Origin: UBA6109 sp964506465
GTDB taxonomy: Bacteria; Desulfobacterota; Syntrophia; Syntrophales; UBA6109
Direction of reading: 5' to 3'
DNA: 43,073 nucleotides
NCBI GenBank assembly: GCA_964506465.1
Contig: CAZDLM010000017.1
Coordinates: 1 to 43,073 of the forward strand
Shown: positions 1-7,937 of the stretch, in pieces
Layout of the letters: every line of letters begins with the position of its first letter
How positions within the stretch are numbered: position 1 is the first letter of the stretch
Translations under genes and position numbers: made by a program
The notes under the pieces: model-generated
Databases searched by the model: none
What the model was told of the DNA's origin: nothing
The model's input: only the letters and a program-made list of their open reading frames with translations

Positions 1-41
1 AAGAGTCTCTAAAAACAGACATTTTGAAAGGGAGGTTTCAA

Positions 42-1100
42 ATGGCCGACAAGAAAAAAGATGGAGTAACGAGACGGGATTTCGTCAAGGGCGCTGCGGC
101 AGGGCTTGGCGGAGCGGCGGCGGTACTGGGTTTCCCGGGTATCCTCACGGCGCAGAGCAAACCCATCCGGTGGAGGCTTCAGGGATATTATCCCAGCACC
201 GCCTCGGCCGGAAAATTCGGTCCCCTCTGGGCCAAGGGCATCACGGAGCTGACGGGAGGGCGTCTCACTGTTGAGTACTCCGAACCGGGTGCGATCGTCC
301 CCGTCGGAGAGTCGTTCCAGAACGTCGCGGACGGAACGATCGATGCGTGCCAGGCTTTCTCGAACTTCTATCGAGGAATATTTCCCGAGACGGACATCGA
401 GGCCGGCCTGCCTTTTGCCTGGGAGACCCCATTCGAGATGCACGATGCGTTCTACAATCGCGGCCTTCTCGAGGAAATCCGCAAGATCTACGCGGAGCAC
501 AATATCCTCTACTGCTGCCCCTGCTACGGAAACCTCATCTACGGGTTCTCCACGGTGAAGCCGATCCGGAAAGCGGCGGACATGAAAGGAATGAAGATTC
601 GCGATCTGGGGCTCTCCGCGGACTGGGTGGCTTCCTACGGCGCCTCGCCCACCAGTCTCCCCGCGGGCGAGATGTACATGGCGTTGAAGATGAAGACGAT
701 CGACGGCGTCCATTATGGGGCGGCCGTCCTGGAAGACCTGAAGATCGGTGAAGTGTGCAAGTATTTCCTAATCGAACCCAACACGGGCACCTGCTCCATG
801 AACCTCTTCTGCTCCATGAAGTCGTACAAGAAGCTTCCGGACGACCTGAAGAAGATCGTGCGGGAGTACAGCCTCCCGCTGGTTCTCCCGGCGACCCTGA
901 TATGGGATGAAAAGAGGAGCCTGGCGGAGATCTCCAAGAAATACGGCGTTGAGGCGATTCGCTGGCCCAAAGCGGAAGTGGACAAGGGCCGCGCCTTCAT
1001 GATCGAGAAGCTCTGGCCGAAGGTTGCGTCCAAGAGCGCGCGCTGCAAGAAGCTGGTCGACCTGGTTGTCGCGCAGGCCAAACACTACGGGAAAATCTGA
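42..1100 (+). CDS. TRAP transporter substrate-binding protein (DctP family)
   Basis: Periplasmic solute-binding protein that captures an organic acid and hands it to the DctQ/DctM permease that follows. The protein is 352 residues, usual for the family. It opens with a twin-arginine signal (T-R-R-D-F-V-K at residues 10-16, then a hydrophobic stretch), so it appears to be exported folded, which is a less common route for DctP proteins. The mid-protein stretch around GMKIRDLG, GASPTSLPAGEMYMALK and IDGVHYG is the typical ligand-binding lobe of the family. I chose the ATG at 42 because GGGAGG (30-35) sits six bases upstream; a TTG at 24 would put that site inside the gene. The ligand cannot be told from sequence. 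Confidence 0.93.
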   Translation: MADKKKDGVTRRDFVKGAAAGLGGAAAVLGFPGILTAQSKPIRWRLQGYYPSTASAGKFGPLWAKGITELTGGRLTVEYSEPGAIVPVGESFQNVADGTIDACQAFSNFYRGIFPETDIEAGLPFAWETPFEMHDAFYNRGLLEEIRKIYAEHNILYCCPCYGNLIYGFSTVKPIRKAADMKGMKIRDLGLSADWVASYGASPTSLPAGEMYMALKMKTIDGVHYGAAVLEDLKIGEVCKYFLIEPNTGTCSMNLFCSMKSYKKLPDDLKKIVREYSLPLVLPATLIWDEKRSLAEISKKYGVEAIRWPKAEVDKGRAFMIEKLWPKVASKSARCKKLVDLVVAQAKHYGKI

Positions 1101-1180
1101 CGGAGTCACGTCATGGAACGGAGGAAAGCGGCGGGGGAGGATGTCCCCCGCCGCTGCCTTCCCTCTGCGAGGAGGAAGCA

Positions 1181-1702
1181 ATGTCAGCAGCAAGAACATT
1201 CATCAGGATCATCGACCGCGTGAACGACGTCATCGGAGAGGCCGTCAGTTATCTCGTCGTTCCCCTTACGCTGATCGTCGTCTTCGAAGTCATGATGCGG
1301 TACGCCTTCAACTCCCCGACCCTCTGGGCATGGGATGTCAACATGTATCTCGGCGGGTTGTTGACGATCATGGGGGCCGCGTATGTCCACTTGTACAAGG
1401 GCCACGTCACGGTCGATTTCCTCCTGGAAAAATGGTCTCCGAGGAAAAGGGCTCTGCTGGATATGATCCTTTCTCCCCTGATCATCCTGCCCCTCGTCGT
1501 TCTCTTCTGGCTGGGGTGGGAAGCGGCCTGGAAATCGTTTCACTTCAATGAAAAATTCACTTCCCTTTGGGAGCCGCCGATCTGGCCGCTGAGGATGGCG
1601 ATTCCAGTCGGGGCGATTCTGTTTCTTTTGCAGGCGATCTCCAAGTTTCTGAACGATCTGATTCGTTACCGTGAATTGAAGGGACAGGAAGGAGAGAACT
1701 GA
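1181..1702 (+). CDS. TRAP transporter small permease (DctQ family)
   Basis: Small integral membrane subunit of the TRAP transporter, 173 residues with about four hydrophobic segments (near residues 20-40, 53-70, 92-115 and 135-155). In this family the subunit bridges the binding protein and the large permease. A GAGGAGG-type ribosome site precedes the ATG. Its stop codon overlaps the ATG of the DctM gene (ATGA-type coupling at 1700-1704), so both permease subunits are probably translated together. About 80 bases separate it from the binding-protein gene. Confidence 0.9.
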   Translation: MSAARTFIRIIDRVNDVIGEAVSYLVVPLTLIVVFEVMMRYAFNSPTLWAWDVNMYLGGLLTIMGAAYVHLYKGHVTVDFLLEKWSPRKRALLDMILSPLIILPLVVLFWLGWEAAWKSFHFNEKFTSLWEPPIWPLRMAIPVGAILFLLQAISKFLNDLIRYRELKGQEGEN

Positions 1703-3015
1703 TGGACATCGGTCTTATTTCAATCTTGATGGTGGTCACACTGCTGGCCCTCCTCTTCCTGGGACTGCCGATCACTTTCTGCCTGATCAGCACATCCATG
1801 ATCTTCACGGTGTTCTTCTGGGGGCCGGCGAAGATGACGGTGCTTGTTACGTCCACCTTCGGCAACATGACCAACCCGACGTTTCTGGCCATCCCCCTGT
1901 TCATTTACATGGCGGCGGTCCTGCAGTCCTCCGGGATCACGGATGACCTCTTTGAAGCGATCTGGAAGTGGCTGGGAGGGGTGCGGGGAGGATTGGCCGT
2001 TGCAAGCGTCATCGCCATTACGATCCTCTCGGCGATGACCGGTGTCGGCGCCACAGGCATTTTCACGATCGGCATGATCGCGTATCCGCAGATGATGAAG
2101 CGGGGGTACGACCAGTCGATCGCCATCGGTCCCATTCCGCCGGCCAGCTCCCTGGGGCCGCTGATTCCGCCGAGCAACATCATGATCATTCTGGGCGGTT
2201 TTGCCTCGCTGTCCGTGGGCGCCCTTTTCATGGGCGGGTTTGTTCCCGGATTCCTGATCAGCATCGGGTTCATTCTCTACATCCTGATCCGGTGCTATCT
2301 GAAGCCCGAATTGGCCCCCGTCATACCGGTGGAAGAACGGCCTTCCATGCGTGAGAAGCTGGTTGCCGCACGGGGCGTTGCGTTGCCCATTCTCCTCGTG
2401 GTGGCCGTCCTCGGCGGCATCTGGACAGGGGTGACGACGGCCATCGAGGGGGCGGGCGTCGGAGCCTTCGGGGCCATGATCTGCGCCGTGCTGAAACATC
2501 GCCTGAATCCCAAGACCCTCCGAGAGTCCGTGACGGGAACCCTCAAGGCGAGCACCATGGTCATGTGGCTGCTCATCGGCGGGAGCTGTTACGCGGCCTT
2601 CATGAGCGCTTCGGGGATGTCGGCATACCTGGGCAGGCTGCTGATGGGGCTCCCGATTCCCCCAATGGGCATTATCGTCATATTGCTGCTCATCGTGCTT
2701 CTCATGGGAATGTTCATCGATTCGGTCGCGATCATCATGATCACCGTCCCGATATTCTTTCCCATTGTCAACGCCCTGAACTTCGATCCAATCTGGTTCG
2801 GCGTAGTGTACACGATCGCGATCATCATCGGGTACATCACCCCGCCCTTCGGGTACAACCTGTTCTACATGCGGGCGATCATCCCTCAAGATGTCAGCAC
2901 GAAGGTGATTTACAATTCCGTGATACCTTATATTCCCATCATGATCCTGGTGATGCTGATCTGCCTGCTGTTCCCGAAACTGGTTCTGGTCCTGCCGCAG
3001 TGGTTCATCGGCTGA
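1702..3015 (+). CDS. TRAP transporter large permease (DctM family)
   Basis: Large membrane subunit that carries out sodium-coupled solute import with DctQ and the binding protein. It has 437 residues, usual for DctM, and is hydrophobic throughout with roughly 11-13 membrane segments. Family-typical stretches include the glycine-rich MTGVGATGIFTIG region, the PIPPASSLGPLIPPS loop and the TPPFGYNLFYM region near the C-terminus. Translationally coupled to the upstream DctQ gene. It is followed by a run of twelve G residues (3024-3035) before the next gene. Confidence 0.93.
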   Translation: MDIGLISILMVVTLLALLFLGLPITFCLISTSMIFTVFFWGPAKMTVLVTSTFGNMTNPTFLAIPLFIYMAAVLQSSGITDDLFEAIWKWLGGVRGGLAVASVIAITILSAMTGVGATGIFTIGMIAYPQMMKRGYDQSIAIGPIPPASSLGPLIPPSNIMIILGGFASLSVGALFMGGFVPGFLISIGFILYILIRCYLKPELAPVIPVEERPSMREKLVAARGVALPILLVVAVLGGIWTGVTTAIEGAGVGAFGAMICAVLKHRLNPKTLRESVTGTLKASTMVMWLLIGGSCYAAFMSASGMSAYLGRLLMGLPIPPMGIIVILLLIVLLMGMFIDSVAIIMITVPIFFPIVNALNFDPIWFGVVYTIAIIIGYITPPFGYNLFYMRAIIPQDVSTKVIYNSVIPYIPIMILVMLICLLFPKLVLVLPQWFIG

Positions 3016-3023
3016 CGGAGGCC

Positions 3024-3035
3024 GGGGGGGGGGGG
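3024..3035. repeat. G12 homopolymer tract between dctM and the SCP2-like gene
   Basis: Twelve consecutive G residues start nine bases after the DctM stop codon and lie about 130 bases before the preferred start of the next gene. Mononucleotide runs of this length are slippage-prone. It is not inside an assigned reading frame, so any effect would be on transcript or translation level rather than frame. Confidence 0.9.
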
Positions 3036-3166
3036 TGGATGCCTATGGTGGACGGTATTCCGAAGAGTGTCAAAAGGAAATGCGGGAAGAAATCGGTTCC
3101 AGGAAGGTTGTGACTGGGCATTTTGCACTGAAGGAACGGATTCAATACTCTACGAGGAGGTGTTCA

Positions 3167-3589
3167 ATGTCAGGAGCTTCAAAGACTGCCATGGAGCGGC
3201 TGGAGCAGAGACTGTGCGCTCGCTTCGAAGCGGTCGTTCCGAAACGGGTCAACGGCGATTCTCACTTCGTCTGGCGGGGAAGATGCCTTACCGCCGATTG
3301 TCTCCTGCAGATCGGGAGCGTTCCCTATCTGCTGCGCTTCGAGCAGGGGACCATCAAGGAATGCCGCAGGGGGTTGCCCATGATGTGTTCGTGGGACTTC
3401 GCCGTGCGCGGTTCGGCGCGCGCCTGGGAGGAACTGTGGCAGGATCCCCCCAAGGCGGGCTGGCATGACATCGGCGCACTGATCAAGCGCGGTGAAATGA
3501 CGATGGAAGGACGGCTTCATCCTCTGATTGCGAATCTCCAGTATTTCAAGGACATGATGGAGTTGCCGAGGAAAGGAGGTTCAAAATGA
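3167..3589 (+). CDS. Small SCP2-like lipid-binding-type protein (tentative)
   Basis: Soluble protein of 140 residues without signal peptide or membrane segment. The pattern FAVRGSARAWEEL followed about twenty residues later by IKRGEMTMEGRLHPL resembles the sterol-carrier-protein-2 fold, which binds acyl or hydrophobic ligands. The resemblance is by eye and moderate. The start was placed at the ATG at 3167, preceded by a GAGGAGG site; an upstream GTG at 3035, inside the G tract, is less likely. The end overlaps the start of the hydrolase gene by four bases, so the two are coupled and probably act on the same substrate, perhaps the compound imported by the TRAP transporter upstream. Confidence 0.6.
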   Translation: MSGASKTAMERLEQRLCARFEAVVPKRVNGDSHFVWRGRCLTADCLLQIGSVPYLLRFEQGTIKECRRGLPMMCSWDFAVRGSARAWEELWQDPPKAGWHDIGALIKRGEMTMEGRLHPLIANLQYFKDMMELPRKGGSK

Positions 3590-4449
3590 AGAAGACTGCT
3601 GTAGAACCCATCGTCGGCCGCTATACCACGGTCTCCGTCATGGGAGAGGACTGCCGGATCTATTTCGAGGAAGCGGGTCAGGGGATTCCCTTCCTCTGCG
3701 TTCCTACGGCCGGTTCGGACACCCGTCAGTTCCGTCACATGATGTGCGATGAAGATATCACGAAAAAGTTCCGCGTGATCACCTTCGACATGCCCTGGCA
3801 CGGAAAATCCTATCCCCCCGTCGGCTGGGAGAAGCGCGAATACAAGCTCAGCGGGGAACTCTTCATGCAGACGATCCGGTCGGTATCGGCGGCACTGGGG
3901 CTTGATCATCCGGTGTTCATGGGATGCTCGATCGGCGGCCGGATCACCCTTCAGCTCGCCAATTTCTACGGGAAGGAATTCCGCGCCCTGATCGGCCTCG
4001 AAGCGGCGGACTACCAGACAACGTGGTACGACAGGAAATGGCTGCACCGCAGCGACGTGCACGGAGGGGAAGTATCCGCCGCGATCGTCTCGGGGCTGCT
4101 TTCGCCTACGAGTCCGGAAGAGTACCGTCAGCAGACCCTCTGGCAGTACATGCAGAGCGGCCCGGGAGTGTTCGGCGGCGACCTCTATTACTATCACGTG
4201 GACAGCGATATACGCGGAAAACTGACAGGGATCGATACGAAAGCATGTCCTCTCTATCTGCTGACCGGCGAATATGATTACTCCTGCAGGCCGGAGGATA
4301 CGCTGCGCACCGCCAAATCGATTCCCGGGGCAAAAGCCAAGGTGATGAAGGGAATCGGGCATTTTCCGATGAGTGAGAATCCGGCGCAGTTCAAGAAATA
4401 CATCATGCCGGTGCTGAACGACATCGTAAGGCGCGAAAAGAAGTCGTAG
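3586..4449 (+). CDS. Alpha/beta hydrolase
   Basis: Cytoplasmic alpha/beta-hydrolase-fold enzyme of 287 residues. Visible catalytic features: nucleophile elbow G-C-S-I-G with Ser115, a candidate acid Asp231 in LTGEYDYS, and His259 in KGIGHFPM. The FDMPWHGKS stretch near residue 68 matches the conserved strand and turn before the elbow. Start at ATG 3586 with GAAAGGAGG just upstream, overlapping the previous stop by four bases. The class covers esterases, C-C bond hydrolases and lactonases; nothing here fixes the substrate. Co-transcription with a TRAP importer and an SCP2-like protein suggests catabolism of an imported carboxylate or ester. Confidence 0.88.
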   Translation: MKKTAVEPIVGRYTTVSVMGEDCRIYFEEAGQGIPFLCVPTAGSDTRQFRHMMCDEDITKKFRVITFDMPWHGKSYPPVGWEKREYKLSGELFMQTIRSVSAALGLDHPVFMGCSIGGRITLQLANFYGKEFRALIGLEAADYQTTWYDRKWLHRSDVHGGEVSAAIVSGLLSPTSPEEYRQQTLWQYMQSGPGVFGGDLYYYHVDSDIRGKLTGIDTKACPLYLLTGEYDYSCRPEDTLRTAKSIPGAKAKVMKGIGHFPMSENPAQFKKYIMPVLNDIVRREKKS

Positions 4450-4537
4450 ATCGAAAGCTTGCCGAGACATCGGCCGCGTCAAACCCATGTCAAGCAGCGC
4501 ACACGGGACGGGCCTTCCAACCCGCCCACCGCCGTGA

Positions 4538-4579
4538 ACAAAAAGGGACCTGGCGAAATCGTCGCCGGTCCCTTTTTTT
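4538..4579 (+). terminator. Rho-independent terminator after the hydrolase gene
   Basis: A strong hairpin with arms AAGGGACC and GGTCCCTT, extended inward by GGCGA/TCGCC with a one-base bulge, runs directly into seven T residues. It ends the TRAP/hydrolase transcription unit. The symmetrical A-run on the left arm means it could also work on the other strand. Confidence 0.9.
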
Positions 4580-4862
4580 GTCTTTCCCTCCCGTGTGCGA
4601 GACCCCCGTAAGGGTTTTCGAAGGCACAAATCAGTCTTACCCTCATTGTGGCGCCTGCCGCGTTTGTATATTCCTATATCATGAAGACGTCTGAGAATCT
4701 TTCCCGCAGAGGGGCCGGAATCGTCGTGAGGAGGGGCAGCGCTTCCGGAGACGACCGGGCGCTTGCGAAACGCGGTCGGAGCATGTCCGGACGCGCGGAG
4801 GCGGGCGCAGTGCGAGGGAAACGCGGTTTTTTCAGGAAAGAAAGGGGGAGGAGCTTTCTGGC
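4580..4862. other. Intergenic region before the cytochrome P460 gene
   Basis: About 280 bases with no supported gene. An AT-richer patch near 4655-4682 (TTGTATATTCCTATATC) is the most promoter-like part, but -35 spacing is not convincing. A short open frame at 4648-4866 has a basic, low-complexity product, no clear ribosome site, and overlaps the next start; I do not call it. Confidence 0.5.
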
Positions 4863-5408
4863 ATGAAAAAGAGCGGTTTGCTTATCATCCTGTTTTCGGT
4901 TTTCCTTGTTCCCCTCGACTTCAACGCCGTTCTTTCGGCTGAAGACAAGTTCGCGTTGAAGGCGCCCAACGGAATATCCTTTTCCGAGATCCGAGGGTAC
5001 GAAACGTGGGACGTGGTCGCCCCGAGCTACAGGACCGACAACAAGGAATTGCGGGCCATTCTGGGAAACAGCGCCATGATCGGTTCCTACAAGGGCGGCG
5101 TCCCCGGAAACGGCCAACCCTTCTCCGAAGGATCGATTGTCGTGAAGATCGGCTGGGCGGAAAGACAAAGCTCTTCCTTTCCAGTCGCCCGTGAACCGGA
5201 CGTCCTCCGGCGCGTCGAATTCATCGTGAAGGATTCGAAGCGGTTTCCGCTGACCGCCGGCTGGGGGTATGCAAGATTCGTTTACGACGCAAAGACCTCG
5301 ACCTTCACGCCTTGGGGAAAGGACGCCTCTTTTGCACAGGAGTGCTTCCAATGCCACACGGCGGTGAAGGAAAGGGATTACCTATTCACCGGATATCCGG
5401 AGAGATGA
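4863..5408 (+). CDS. Cytochrome P460 family protein, exported
   Basis: Small periplasmic c-type haem protein of 181 residues with an N-terminal signal peptide (about residues 1-26). A single haem-binding C-F-Q-C-H motif (Cys161, Cys164, His165) lies near the C-terminus, preceded by the aromatic and glycine-rich TAGWGYARFVYD region. Both are typical of the P460 fold, where characterised members oxidise hydroxylamine or bind NO and others act as peroxide- or NO-handling haem proteins. The P460 crosslinking lysine cannot be assigned from sequence. The gene stands alone between a terminator and the formate dehydrogenase locus on the same strand; a role in nitrosative or peroxide defence is inference. 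Confidence 0.82.
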   Translation: MKKSGLLIILFSVFLVPLDFNAVLSAEDKFALKAPNGISFSEIRGYETWDVVAPSYRTDNKELRAILGNSAMIGSYKGGVPGNGQPFSEGSIVVKIGWAERQSSSFPVAREPDVLRRVEFIVKDSKRFPLTAGWGYARFVYDAKTSTFTPWGKDASFAQECFQCHTAVKERDYLFTGYPER

Positions 5409-5513
5409 AGGGCGATTCCCCCCAGCGGGTCATACAAGACGTTGCTCCTGAGAAATGGGGGGCTAATAAACGGGGACGAAGGATCGGGGAATCGGCCCCT
5501 GATGGGAAGGCCT

Positions 5514-5529
5514 GCCCGGTCGGCCGGGC
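5514..5529 (+). other. Short GC hairpin upstream of the Fe-S protein gene
   Basis: GCCCGG and CCGGGC arms separated by a TCGG loop, 14 bases before the ATG at 5544. It occupies the place where a ribosome site would be expected, and no good Shine-Dalgarno sequence is visible there. It could limit translation initiation, or the real start could lie downstream (in-frame ATG at 5754). Confidence 0.4.
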
Positions 5530-5543
5530 GTTTGTGAAATCCT

Positions 5544-7067
5544 ATGGACACGGAGAAAGGCAAGGCATTGAAGAACTCGACATCTTCCGCAACGCGCGGA
5601 GATGAACGGGTCTTTGGGCCTTCTGCGCGCGGCGCGGACGGAGCCGCTGCCATCGACTTCCATTCGGCCGAGTTCAACCGCATCGACGATCTCAATGACT
5701 TTTCGGGAAACTATCGTGACTTCCATTCTCTCGAGGGAATCGTTACCGCGGACATGCGCTACCGGAATGAGCGGCATCGGAAAGACGGGGGCGGTCCGGT
5801 TGCGGATGCCGCCGCGCCGTTGCGGGGAAGGACGTTGAAGGAAGAAGGGGTGGAAGCGGCAGCGCCTTTGTCCCCCTTGGAAGCGGCCTCCGTGGGACGG
5901 ATACGCATCGCCGTGAGCCGCTGTTTTCATGGCCGATCGCGTTCCCGGGAATGTCGTCTCTGTCTCGACCTCTGCCCATTTGAGGCAATCCAATCAAAAG
6001 ACCGAACGCTTTCAATCGATCACCGCCGCTGTGAAGGCTGCGGCGCCTGCGCCGTCGTCTGTCCTGCGGGCGCCATCGCCATGAATCATCCGTCGTCCGA
6101 TGATCTCCTGAATATTCTGCGCCGCAGCCTGGAGAGGAATCCCTCGACTTCCGCATCGCGGCCGACCCTGGTGATTTCCGACGGGAAAGGCGCCGGGACG
6201 GGCGGATTTCCGGCTCTGGAAGGGGGAGTTCAGGATGTCGTCTCCTTAGAGGTGGAGCAGATCGCCTGCATCGGGCTGGAGATAATGCTGGCTGCCTTGG
6301 CCTTTGGTGCGGAAAGGGTAGTTGTGGTCTGCGGAGGTCAAAACCCGCCCCGGATTGCGGATCTTCTGCGGCGGCAGGCGGGGATGGCGGAGGCCGTTCT
6401 GCGGGGCCTGGGCATGCCGGAGGACGGGATCCGGGTGATCGCGTCCCCGTCCGTGGACGGCCGCGGCAAGGTCATTCCCGACCCGGCCGGCCCCCACATG
6501 CGCGCCGTTGATCCACCACTGTCGCCCATGACGTTGCCTCCGGCCGCGGATAAGAGGGCGATCATCCTTCTGTCCGTCCGGCATCTTCGGGAGATGTCCG
6601 GTGTCAGCCGGACGGAGATCCCGCTTCCGGACGGTTCTCCGTTCGGGGCGGCCGCCGCTTCCGCCGCCTGCACGCTATGCATGGCCTGTGCCTCCGCCTG
6701 CCCTACCGGGGCCCTGTCGGCGGGCGGAGATGTCCCGCGTCTCCTCTTTCAGGAGGATCTGTGCCATCAGTGTGGCCTGTGCAGGGAGGCGTGCCCTGAA
6801 GAGGCGATTCGACTGACGCCGCGGATGCTGCTGGACGCGGATGCCGCCGGGACTCCGATCGCATTGCGGCAAGCGGAACCGACGCGCTGCGAGGAATGCG
6901 GCCGGATCTTCGGTTCACAGGCCATGGTCGACCGCATGCAGGAAAAGCTGTCCGGCCACTGGATGTATCGGAGCGAAAAACAGTTGCGCCGCCTGCGGAT
7001 GTGTCGCGTCTGCAGGACGCGGGACGCAATTCTGTCTCATGAAAGGACCACGAGGGATCAACCATGA
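5544..7067 (+). CDS. Multi-cluster 4Fe-4S protein of the formate dehydrogenase locus
   Basis: Iron-sulfur protein of 507 residues. Ferredoxin-type cysteine groups occur as two pairs: C137/C140/C144 with nearby C127, then C163/C166/C169/C173; and later C376/C379/C382/C386 and C407/C410/C413/C417. Between them is a domain of about 200 residues (VSLEVEQIACIGLEIM, VVVCGG). The C-terminus has a zinc-ribbon-like set C449/C452 and C487/C490. Proteins of this architecture are found at the head of Tat-exported formate dehydrogenase clusters with TorD-type chaperones. An electron-transfer or assembly role in the cytoplasm is likely. The first 70-100 residues look poorly conserved and no ribosome site is visible, so the start is uncertain. 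The stop overlaps the chaperone gene start. Confidence 0.82.
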   Translation: MDTEKGKALKNSTSSATRGDERVFGPSARGADGAAAIDFHSAEFNRIDDLNDFSGNYRDFHSLEGIVTADMRYRNERHRKDGGGPVADAAAPLRGRTLKEEGVEAAAPLSPLEAASVGRIRIAVSRCFHGRSRSRECRLCLDLCPFEAIQSKDRTLSIDHRRCEGCGACAVVCPAGAIAMNHPSSDDLLNILRRSLERNPSTSASRPTLVISDGKGAGTGGFPALEGGVQDVVSLEVEQIACIGLEIMLAALAFGAERVVVVCGGQNPPRIADLLRRQAGMAEAVLRGLGMPEDGIRVIASPSVDGRGKVIPDPAGPHMRAVDPPLSPMTLPPAADKRAIILLSVRHLREMSGVSRTEIPLPDGSPFGAAAASAACTLCMACASACPTGALSAGGDVPRLLFQEDLCHQCGLCREACPEEAIRLTPRMLLDADAAGTPIALRQAEPTRCEECGRIFGSQAMVDRMQEKLSGHWMYRSEKQLRRLRMCRVCRTRDAILSHERTTRDQP

Positions 7068-7717
7068 ACCGATCGAACGCTCCTGCCTGGCTCGCCGCCT
7101 ATGAGGAGATTCGCACCGACAGTTATGCGATGCTGGCAGCGCTGCTGACGCAGCCGCCCTCCGCGGATCTCCTGAAGATTCTCGAGAATCTGGAGTGGGA
7201 GACATCGCTTCCCGGTAAGCTGGATGCCGCGCTGGCCGAGCTTTGCCGGGCCGGCCGCGAGCGAGCTCCCGGAGAGTTGGAGGATGAGTACAACCGGCTT
7301 TTCGTTGGTTTGGGAAGTGGCGAACTGGTGCCTTATGCGTCATGGTACCGGGACGGAAAGATCCAGTCGATGCCGCTCGTCTTCCTGCGGTCGTCCCTGC
7401 GGCGCCTCGGCATCGTGAAGCAGGCGGACAGCGCCGAGCCCGAAGATCACGCCGGCGCGCTCTGTGAAGTCATGACGCTTCTTTCCGCAGAACCGGACGA
7501 CGCGTCCCGCGCGGAACAGATGGAGTTCTTCGGCCAGCACATCGCAACCTGGATGCCGGCTTTCTTCGGGGATCTCCAAGCAGCGAAAAACGCCGGGTTC
7601 TACCGTGCGGTGGCTCGGTTCGGCGATTCTCTCCTTGAGACGGAGAGCGAATACTTCAAATACGGGACGGAACATCCATCCGCCGCCAGGGAAGGAGGAA
7701 GACAAGATGAAAAATGA
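7064..7717 (+). CDS. TorD/DmsD-family molybdoenzyme maturation chaperone
   Basis: All-helical cytoplasmic chaperone of 217 residues. The family marker ELEDEYNRLFVG and the following PYASWYRDG segment are the typical TorD-family core; the C-terminal LYxxEPDDASRAEQMEFFGQH-like region also fits. Such proteins bind the Tat signal of a molybdoenzyme and hold it until cofactor insertion; the client is presumably the catalytic subunit encoded 220 bases downstream. It starts within the stop of the Fe-S protein gene (ATGA overlap) and its end overlaps the next small gene by 11 bases, so the three are translationally coupled. Confidence 0.87.
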   Translation: MNRSNAPAWLAAYEEIRTDSYAMLAALLTQPPSADLLKILENLEWETSLPGKLDAALAELCRAGRERAPGELEDEYNRLFVGLGSGELVPYASWYRDGKIQSMPLVFLRSSLRRLGIVKQADSAEPEDHAGALCEVMTLLSAEPDDASRAEQMEFFGQHIATWMPAFFGDLQAAKNAGFYRAVARFGDSLLETESEYFKYGTEHPSAAREGGRQDEK

Positions 7718-7904
7718 TTTTTCCGGGAGCCGGCGTTCGTTTGTGAAATGGGCCGCGATCTTCGGCGGACTTGCGGCGTTCGTGGGCTTGGTCGGGCCGG
7801 CGGCCGCACGGCAGAATGACCCCGTGCCTCAGACAAAAACGCCCAAGAAGGGTTATCAGGTCACGGAGCACGTAAAGAAATACTATGAAGCGGCAAGGCG
7901 ATAG
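7707..7904 (+). CDS. Small formate-dehydrogenase-region Tat-target protein
   Basis: A 65-residue protein with a twin-arginine motif (S-R-R-S-F-V-K at residues 8-14), a hydrophobic segment and an Ala-rich cleavage region, ending in a short charged tail (YQVTEHVKKYYEAARR). This matches the small family recognised as formate dehydrogenase region TAT targets (TIGR02811). Its biochemical role is unknown; its constant position just before the catalytic subunit suggests a part in export or assembly. A GAAGGAGGAAGA ribosome site precedes the ATG. The start lies inside the last codons of the TorD-type gene. Confidence 0.85.
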   Translation: MKNDFSGSRRSFVKWAAIFGGLAAFVGLVGPAAARQNDPVPQTKTPKKGYQVTEHVKKYYEAARR

Positions 7905-7937
7905 AAGACCGGCCAGCCGGATCGGAGGGAAGACGAT

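Noticed and set aside
4648..4866. Short plus-strand open frame of 72 codons before the P460 gene
   Set aside because: Basic low-complexity product, no ribosome site, and it overlaps the start of a convincing gene.
5418..5462. CCCCCC/GGGGGG pairing after the P460 gene as a terminator
   Set aside because: The arms are 33 bases apart with no further pairing and no T run.
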